Source of the DNA: Flavobacterium degerlachei
GTDB taxonomy: Bacteria > Bacteroidota > Bacteroidia > Flavobacteriales > Flavobacteriaceae
Assembly: GCF_900106645.1 (NCBI RefSeq)
Contig: NZ_FNMV01000012.1
Coordinates: forward strand, 62,001-126,000
Reading direction: 5' to 3'
Length of the DNA stretch: 64,000 bases
Shown here one piece after another: positions 59,315 to 64,000 of this stretch (position 1 is its first letter; each line of letters begins with the position of its first letter). The notes beneath the pieces were generated by a model. The model was not told where the DNA came from. It saw only the letters and a list, made by a program, of their open reading frames with translations, and did not search any database. A program made the translations under genes and the position numbers.

Positions 59315-60316
59315 TTATAATCTTGATATTTCTTTAATGTATTGGTGAATATCCCAAAAGTCCGTTTTTAAGGCTGCTTTTATTTTTTCATTAGAATAAA
59401 TATTTGTCGAATAGGATGCTTTGGCTGTCGCTTTTGTTAGCTGTCTTTTTCTTCGAAAAACGGTTGCTAAAATCCAATCAATTCTCCAACCAATTTGCAT
59501 TAAAAAAGGCGTTATGTGTATTGTGGGTCTTTTTACTTTTAATGCATCAGCCATTGTATTTAAAAGATCACGAAAAACAATGTTTTGGGCAATTAGTGTA
59601 TATCGCTGATTGCAAATTTCACTCCTTGTGAGTTCAACCGCGATTCTAACCACGTCAATAACCGCAACAAAACCAGTAACTCCTAAGGTATAAAATGACA
59701 GTCCATTTTTCACTTTGTTAAATAGCTGTCCGCTTCCTTGTTCAGGAAAACCAGGACCTATGATTATACCTGGATTAACTACTACAACATCCAACCCTTC
59801 TTGCTGGCCTCGCCATATTTCCATTTCAGCACCAAACTTTGAAATAGCATAATCGCTATGCGGTTTCTCTGGATTCCATTCTGTTTCTTCGGTGATGATA
59901 GTTTGGTGTGCGGCTAGGTCGCCAAGTGCTGCTGTAGAACTAATGTAACATAGTTTTTTTACGCCTTTATCGAGACAAAAATTAACAATATTTGCTGTTC
60001 CTTCAATATTTGTTTTACGGAGTAAATCTTCTTCTGTTGGGTCGAATGAAATTATGGCGGCACAATGGTATACAAAATCAATTCCCTGAAAAGCATGTTC
60101 TAGTGAAGGAATGTCTATAATATCTGCCTGTATCCATTCTATGTTGTCAAATAAGTTATTTTTTTTGTAGCAATTAAAAAGCGATTTTGTTTTTTCAATG
60201 CTTTTGAAATTACGATAAATGGCACGTACTTTCTCGCTTCCCAAGCTTTGGGATTCAATTAAATGAAGTAATAAATGTGCGCCAACTAAACCTGTTCCAC
60301 CTGTAACTAAAATCAT
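59315..60316 (-). CDS. NAD(P)-dependent epimerase/dehydratase (extended SDR)
   Basis: This 333-aa protein starts with the Rossmann motif VTGGTGLVGAHLL (GxxGxxG at about 6-12) and has the SDR catalytic pair in YAISKFGAE near residue 157, with Ser125 or so upstream. It most resembles the extended SDRs that reduce or oxidise sugars or steroid-like alcohols; the exact substrate is open. It is convergent with the DUF4296 gene, with 10 bases between. Confidence 0.88.
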   Translation of the reverse strand: MILVTGGTGLVGAHLLLHLIESQSLGSEKVRAIYRNFKSIEKTKSLFNCYKKNNLFDNIEWIQADIIDIPSLEHAFQGIDFVYHCAAIISFDPTEEDLLRKTNIEGTANIVNFCLDKGVKKLCYISSTAALGDLAAHQTIITEETEWNPEKPHSDYAISKFGAEMEIWRGQQEGLDVVVVNPGIIIGPGFPEQGSGQLFNKVKNGLSFYTLGVTGFVAVIDVVRIAVELTRSEICNQRYTLIAQNIVFRDLLNTMADALKVKRPTIHITPFLMQIGWRIDWILATVFRRKRQLTKATAKASYSTNIYSNEKIKAALKTDFWDIHQYIKEISRL

Positions 60317-60381
60317 TTTGTAAAGATAATTAGATTGTTTGATTTTTAGACCGATTGATTTTCAAATTATGCAATTAAAAC

Positions 60382-60389
60382 TATCTTTG
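60382..60389 (+). promoter_or_regulatory. -7 box before tyrS
   Basis: TATCTTTG matches TAnnTTTG and lies 20 bases before the tyrS ATG. The nearest TTG is 24 bases upstream, slightly too far. Confidence 0.45.
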
Positions 60390-60409
60390 TGAAAATTGAT
60401 TTTTAGACA

Positions 60410-61708
60410 ATGAAAAATATTATTTCCGAATTACAATGGCGCGGACTGGTTCACGACATTATGCCTGGAACCGAAGAACAACTTTTAAAAGAAATGACTA
60501 CAACCTATATAGGATTTGATCCAACTTCAGATTCTTTGCATATTGGGAGTTTGGTGCCTATCATACTTTTAGTTCATTTAAAAAATTTCGGTCATAAACC
60601 TATTGCATTAGTTGGTGGAGCCACAGGAATGATTGGTGATCCTTCTGGAAAATCAGATGAGAGAAACTTGCTAGATGAAGCTACATTAAATCATAATGTA
60701 GAAGGTATAAAAGGGGTTTTATCTCGCTTTTTAGACTTTAATTCTAAGGAAGTAAATGCTGCAATTCTTGTTAATAATTACGACTGGATGAAAAATTTAT
60801 CCTTCATTAATTTTGCGCGTGATGTGGGTAAACGTATTACCGTGAATTATATGATGGCTAAGGATTCTGTAAAGAAAAGGTTAGCAGGAGAAGGAGAAGG
60901 GATGTCATTTACGGAATTCACCTATCAGTTAATTCAAGGATACGATTTTTATCATTTGTATAAAGAATACAACTGTTTGTTGCAAATGGGAGGTTCTGAT
61001 CAATGGGGAAATATCACTACTGGAACTGAATTAGTACGCCGTATGAATGTGGGTGAAGAAGCCAAAGCTTATGCAATGACTTGCCCGCTAATCACTAAAG
61101 CTGATGGAACAAAATTTGGAAAATCAGAAGGTGGAAATGTTTGGTTGACAGCTGATAAAACTTCGGTTTATAAGTTTTACCAATTTTGGTTGAATACCAC
61201 CGATGTTGATGCTGAGAAGTATATTAAGATATTTACATTTTTAGATAAAGATACAATTGAGGCTTTGATTGAAGAACATAAAAGCGCTCCGCACATGAGG
61301 GCTTTACAACGTAAATTAGCTGAAGAGTTAACGACTTTTGTTCATTCGAAAGAAGAACTAGAAAAAGCGATTAAAGCATCTGCTATTTTATTTGGAAACG
61401 CTACCGCTGACGATTTGAAAGAATTAGATGAAGCTACTTTCTTAGAAGTTTTTGATGGTGTTCCTCAAGCTGAAATCGCAAGAAACGAAATGGAAGCGGG
61501 AATTGATATTATCACTGTGTTGAATGAAAAGACAGGATTCTTTAAGTCGAATGGTGAAGCCAGACGTGCTTTAACAGCAAATTCAATTGCTGTCAATAAA
61601 GAAAAGGTGAAAGAAGACTTTGTATTGTCAACGAAAGATTTGATCAACAATCAATTTGTGTTGTTGCAAAGCGGAAAGAAAAACTATTTTGTGGTAAGGG
61701 TTGTTTAA
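60410..61708 (+). CDS. tyrS: Tyrosine-tRNA ligase
   Basis: This 432-aa class Ic synthetase has HIGS at 44-47, [12 protein letters not shown] near 199, and [12 protein letters not shown] near 236, the KMSKS-type loop. The C-terminal S4-like domain (about 355-430) binds the tRNA. The length is normal. It charges tRNA-Tyr. The gene is monocistronic. Confidence 0.97.
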   Translation: MKNIISELQWRGLVHDIMPGTEEQLLKEMTTTYIGFDPTSDSLHIGSLVPIILLVHLKNFGHKPIALVGGATGMIGDPSGKSDERNLLDEATLNHNVEGIKGVLSRFLDFNSKEVNAAILVNNYDWMKNLSFINFARDVGKRITVNYMMAKDSVKKRLAGEGEGMSFTEFTYQLIQGYDFYHLYKEYNCLLQMGGSDQWGNITTGTELVRRMNVGEEAKAYAMTCPLITKADGTKFGKSEGGNVWLTADKTSVYKFYQFWLNTTDVDAEKYIKIFTFLDKDTIEALIEEHKSAPHMRALQRKLAEELTTFVHSKEELEKAIKASAILFGNATADDLKELDEATFLEVFDGVPQAEIARNEMEAGIDIITVLNEKTGFFKSNGEARRALTANSIAVNKEKVKEDFVLSTKDLINNQFVLLQSGKKNYFVVRVV

Positions 61709-61753
61709 CAGTTTTTTTCGGTTAACCGATTAAACAAATAACCGAATCAACTT

Positions 61754-62734
61754 TTACAAAACCATTAAATTACAACCTCGAATATCAGAATTATCAAAAC
61801 GTCCCAATACCTCGAAAGAGTTGTTGGGATTTTTTTTGCCCAAATCCTGAGTGGCAATAAAGGAACAAGAGTTAATATTAGCCAAATCGATAACATTCAA
61901 TCCGCCTGTTTTTCCTTGCGGAATATAGCTTAAAGCATCTTCGGTATCACGAATAAGGATTTGCATCCAAGAAGGGCATTCAAATACGCCATTTCCTAAG
62001 GAATAAGCTTGAGACAGCAATTCGGTCATTCCGTATTCAGAATGTATCATGGATACTCCAAAACCGTCGCAAAGTTGTTCGTGTAGTTCTTCACGAATCA
62101 TTTCTTTACGTTTTCCTTTCATTCCTCCAGTTTCCATGATAATGGTATTCTGTAATTGGAATTGCTGCTTTTCAATCAAATCTAATAGGGCATAAGTAAC
62201 CCCAATAAGAATTACATTTTGTCCTGATTCATCTAATTCGATAAGTTTCTTGATTAGTTCGTCATGGTTGTGCAGATAAAAACCGCTATCAGAATGGTTT
62301 GACAATTTAATTAAATCTTCGACCATGTAAATTAATGAGGAACCTTCCCGTTCCAGATAAGAAGGTAGTAACGCCAGGACGACATAGTCTTCTATGTTTC
62401 CATAAAATTCAGAAAACCCTTTCTGATAACTTTCTTCGTAGATGGAAGTATCAGTTACCAGATGTTTGCTGGTAATCATTCCAGTTGTACCGCTGCTAGT
62501 AAATGTAGCTTGAATTTCGTTTGTATTAGAAACCACTTGGTGGCTTTTGAAAAACTGAATGGGTAAAAACGGGATTTGCTGTAGCGATTTTACTTTTTGT
62601 ACATCTGTTTTTAATAAATCGCAGAACTCTTGATATACCAAGTTATTTTCATATTGAAAACGAAATACTTTTAAGGCTATTTTTTCAAATTGCTTTTGAC
62701 CCGAAATGGAAAATATGGTAGTGGATGTAATCAA
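61754..62734 (-). CDS. LuxE-like acyl-protein synthetase
   Basis: This 326-aa protein belongs to the ANL-type adenylate-forming group of LuxE: SSGTTGMITSKH near residue 81 is the ATP loop, and HSEYGMTELLSQAY near 230 is the second conserved motif. LuxE activates fatty acids and moves them to a reductase; in Bacteroidota the partner is unknown. The length is close to LuxE (about 370) but shorter at the C-terminus. No reductase gene is beside it. Confidence 0.8.
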   Translation of the reverse strand: MITSTTIFSISGQKQFEKIALKVFRFQYENNLVYQEFCDLLKTDVQKVKSLQQIPFLPIQFFKSHQVVSNTNEIQATFTSSGTTGMITSKHLVTDTSIYEESYQKGFSEFYGNIEDYVVLALLPSYLEREGSSLIYMVEDLIKLSNHSDSGFYLHNHDELIKKLIELDESGQNVILIGVTYALLDLIEKQQFQLQNTIIMETGGMKGKRKEMIREELHEQLCDGFGVSMIHSEYGMTELLSQAYSLGNGVFECPSWMQILIRDTEDALSYIPQGKTGGLNVIDLANINSCSFIATQDLGKKNPNNSFEVLGRFDNSDIRGCNLMVL

Positions 62735-62806
62735 GAATTTTTATTGCAAAGGTATAAATTTTAATAATCCTTTTAGTTTTTTAAACGGACTGTAATTGTA
62801 AATAAA

Positions 62807-62832
62807 AAAGCTCCAATTTGACTTGGAGCTTT
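62807..62832. terminator. Terminator
   Basis: AAAGCTCCAA (62807-62816) and TTGGAGCTTT (62823-62832) form a perfect 10-bp stem with a 6-base loop. It lies 24 bases past the stop of the minus-strand T9SS gene. Confidence 0.85.
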
Positions 62833-62855
62833 AGGTTTATTTTTTGAAGTGATTT

Positions 62856-63194
62856 TTATCTTACAATAAGTTTTCTGGTAGCAGATGCGTTTGCTTCTGT
62901 GATTTTAATAATATAAACACCAGAGTTAAGATTCGAGATGTTTAATTCTCTTGAGCTAAGCAATGTTTGCATTACTTTTTTTCCTAAAAGATCAAAAATG
63001 ATAATTTCTTTTTCTGAATCGTTTTTGGTGGAAATATATACCTTGCCATTGCTAACTGGATTAGGGTACAAGCTCAGTCCTTCAATAACCGAAGTTTCTT
63101 GCTGTTTCGGTTGTTGCTTCGTGTCTTGAGCGCTGAGGCTCAGGGAAAAAAAGAAAACCAATAAGATTGTAGTATAAAAGTAATTTTTTGCCAT
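62856..63194 (-). CDS. Short T9SS sorting-domain protein
   Basis: The protein is 112 aa from the ATG at 63194, which puts the signal peptide (hydrophobic to SAQ near residue 22) at the N-terminus. The rest is nearly all a type A T9SS C-terminal domain: LYPNPVSNGKVYI, then FDLLGKKVM, then LNSGVYIIKI, ending in RKLIV-R. Such domains send proteins through the outer membrane by the type IX system. Here there is almost no cargo, only a 15-residue linker. It is possibly a shortened or regulatory form. Confidence 0.88.
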   Translation of the reverse strand: MAKNYFYTTILLVFFFSLSLSAQDTKQQPKQQETSVIEGLSLYPNPVSNGKVYISTKNDSEKEIIIFDLLGKKVMQTLLSSRELNISNLNSGVYIIKITEANASATRKLIVR

Positions 63195-63248
63195 TAGCTT
63201 GATATTGATTAGTAAATATACAAAAAAAATCAAATACTATACCAAAAA

Positions 63249-63275
63249 AAATACCTCCCGAAAAGAGAGGTATTT
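63249..63275 (-). terminator. Terminator of the right-edge gene
   Basis: AAATACCTC (63249-63257) and GAGGTATTT (63267-63275) pair around a 9-base loop, 24 bases past the stop at 63299. Confidence 0.75.
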
Positions 63276-63298
63276 TTACAATTGTATTTGTACTGTAT

Positions 63299-64000
63299 TT
63301 ATTTAGTCCAATCAGCCCAAGAAGGTAGAGTTGCACCAGCACCAGCACCAGTTTGATTTGTTACATAAACTGCAGCTGTATTGTTTGCAGTTACAAAATT
63401 TGCACCATTTACTTTGAAATCCCCAGCAGCGATTCTTGCAGTAGCTCCAGTACCTGCATCTAATTTTGCAAAAGTTGTAATACCATCAACAAATAGGTTT
63501 GTGTAAGTTTGTTTTCCACCACCTTCTTTAAAGTTGATTGCTTTTTCAGAAGCTGTAAATTTTGCTGCTGTTCCTTTTATAATTGATATGTTAGAAATTT
63601 TTGCATCGGTCATCGGTAAAGCGATATCGTTTTGTCCGTTGTTTGATCCTTCAACACCACCAAATGAAATACCGTTGATGTATACATTTGTTATTGTTCC
63701 AATATATCCATCTGCGAAATCTAATGAATCATCGTAAGAGTTGATTAATACAAGGTTGCTTGCATTTACTGCTCCTCCAAAAAACTCAACTGCATCATCA
63801 CCACTTTCAAAAGTGTAAATGTTAGATACTTCTGTACCGCTACCTACTCCAAAGAATGAAACTCCATTGTATTCTTTACTATCACTAAATTTAGATCCAG
63901 TATAAGAAATTTTCAAGTAGTTGATTTTTCCAGATGAATCCGCATTGTTGTTACCTCCGTATAATAACCCACCAACTTCAGATGTTCCATTATCTCCAGT
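63299..64000 (-). CDS. C-terminal part of a surface-exposed repeat-rich protein, cut by the window edge
   Basis: The minus-strand frame is open from its stop at 63299 to the right edge (about 233 codons) and continues beyond it. It is rich in Gly, Asn, Thr and Ser, with strand-like repeats (GGVGS-like turns such as GVGSGTEVSNI, FFGGAVNASNLV, ADGYIGTITNV) typical of flavobacterial beta-helix surface proteins of about 400-500 aa. It ends at WADWTK without a T9SS sorting domain. The N-terminus and any signal peptide are outside the window. Confidence 0.8.
   Translation of the reverse strand, partial: TGDNGTSEVGGLLYGGNNNADSSGKINYLKISYTGSKFSDSKEYNGVSFFGVGSGTEVSNIYTFESGDDAVEFFGGAVNASNLVLINSYDDSLDFADGYIGTITNVYINGISFGGVEGSNNGQNDIALPMTDAKISNISIIKGTAAKFTASEKAINFKEGGGKQTYTNLFVDGITTFAKLDAGTGATARIAAGDFKVNGANFVTANNTAAVYVTNQTGAGAGATLPSWADWTK

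Noticed and set aside
1..64000. CRISPR array
   Set aside because: No regularly spaced direct repeats of 25-40 bases were seen, and no cas-like genes.

Overview
The window looks like a chromosomal segment of a Flavobacterium-like member of the Flavobacteriaceae (Bacteroidota). The signs are the AT-rich sequence, start codons without Shine-Dalgarno sites, promoters of the TTG-N~20-TAnnTTTG type, a type IX secretion (T9SS) sorting-domain protein, and Bacteroidota-typical families (DUF3098, DUF4271, DUF4296, DUF6686-like). The identification comes from reading the sequence only; no database was searched.

Positions 1 to about 20,100 are an accessory region ending at a tRNA-Ala gene (20133-20209, minus strand) whose 3' end faces the region, the classic arrangement for an integrated element. 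From left to right it holds: the first codons of a gene cut by the window edge, downstream of a C5-cytosine methyltransferase; a divergent pair of small genes including an XRE regulator; a mobile-element protein with family-A-polymerase-like motifs, next to inverted repeats that could be a replication origin and a structured leader; a second C5 methyltransferase; a small serine recombinase; a protein made of two degenerate tyrosine-recombinase-like halves; small unknown genes and a DUF5131 (Gp37/Gp68-like) protein; an integrase module; and a defence cluster. The defence cluster is hamA-hamB (Hachiman), a DUF262-HNH protein of the GmrSD type, an unrecognised 366-aa protein with a possible RNase-like C-terminus, and a small PD-(D/E)XK nuclease. 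All read left to right and end just before the tRNA.

From about 20,200 to 64,000 the content is ordinary chromosome: queD, lpxH, recJ, rsmI, tdk, rpoN, asnS, a TrmH-type methylase, a TlpA-like lipoprotein, a GH63-like glucosidase, MscS, an RND exporter, a KefB-type antiporter, frr-pyrH, a patatin, truB-uppP-DUF3098-ftsX, leuS, a YugP-type peptidase, an Lrp regulator, hemD-DUF4271, a glycosyltransferase-pyrC-DUF4296 run, tyrS, a LuxE-like protein, and two exported proteins at the right edge. Convergent genes are separated by clear hairpin terminators.

Two things stand out within the core part. The 1.2-kb gap at 46376-47602 holds two diverged copies of a ~230-bp module, each ending in a 25-codon ORF; the two peptides align without gaps. 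leuS carries an unusually long insertion before KMSKS. Dispersed palindromic or REP-like repeats occur at 21119-21217, 32351-32431 and 53591-53635.
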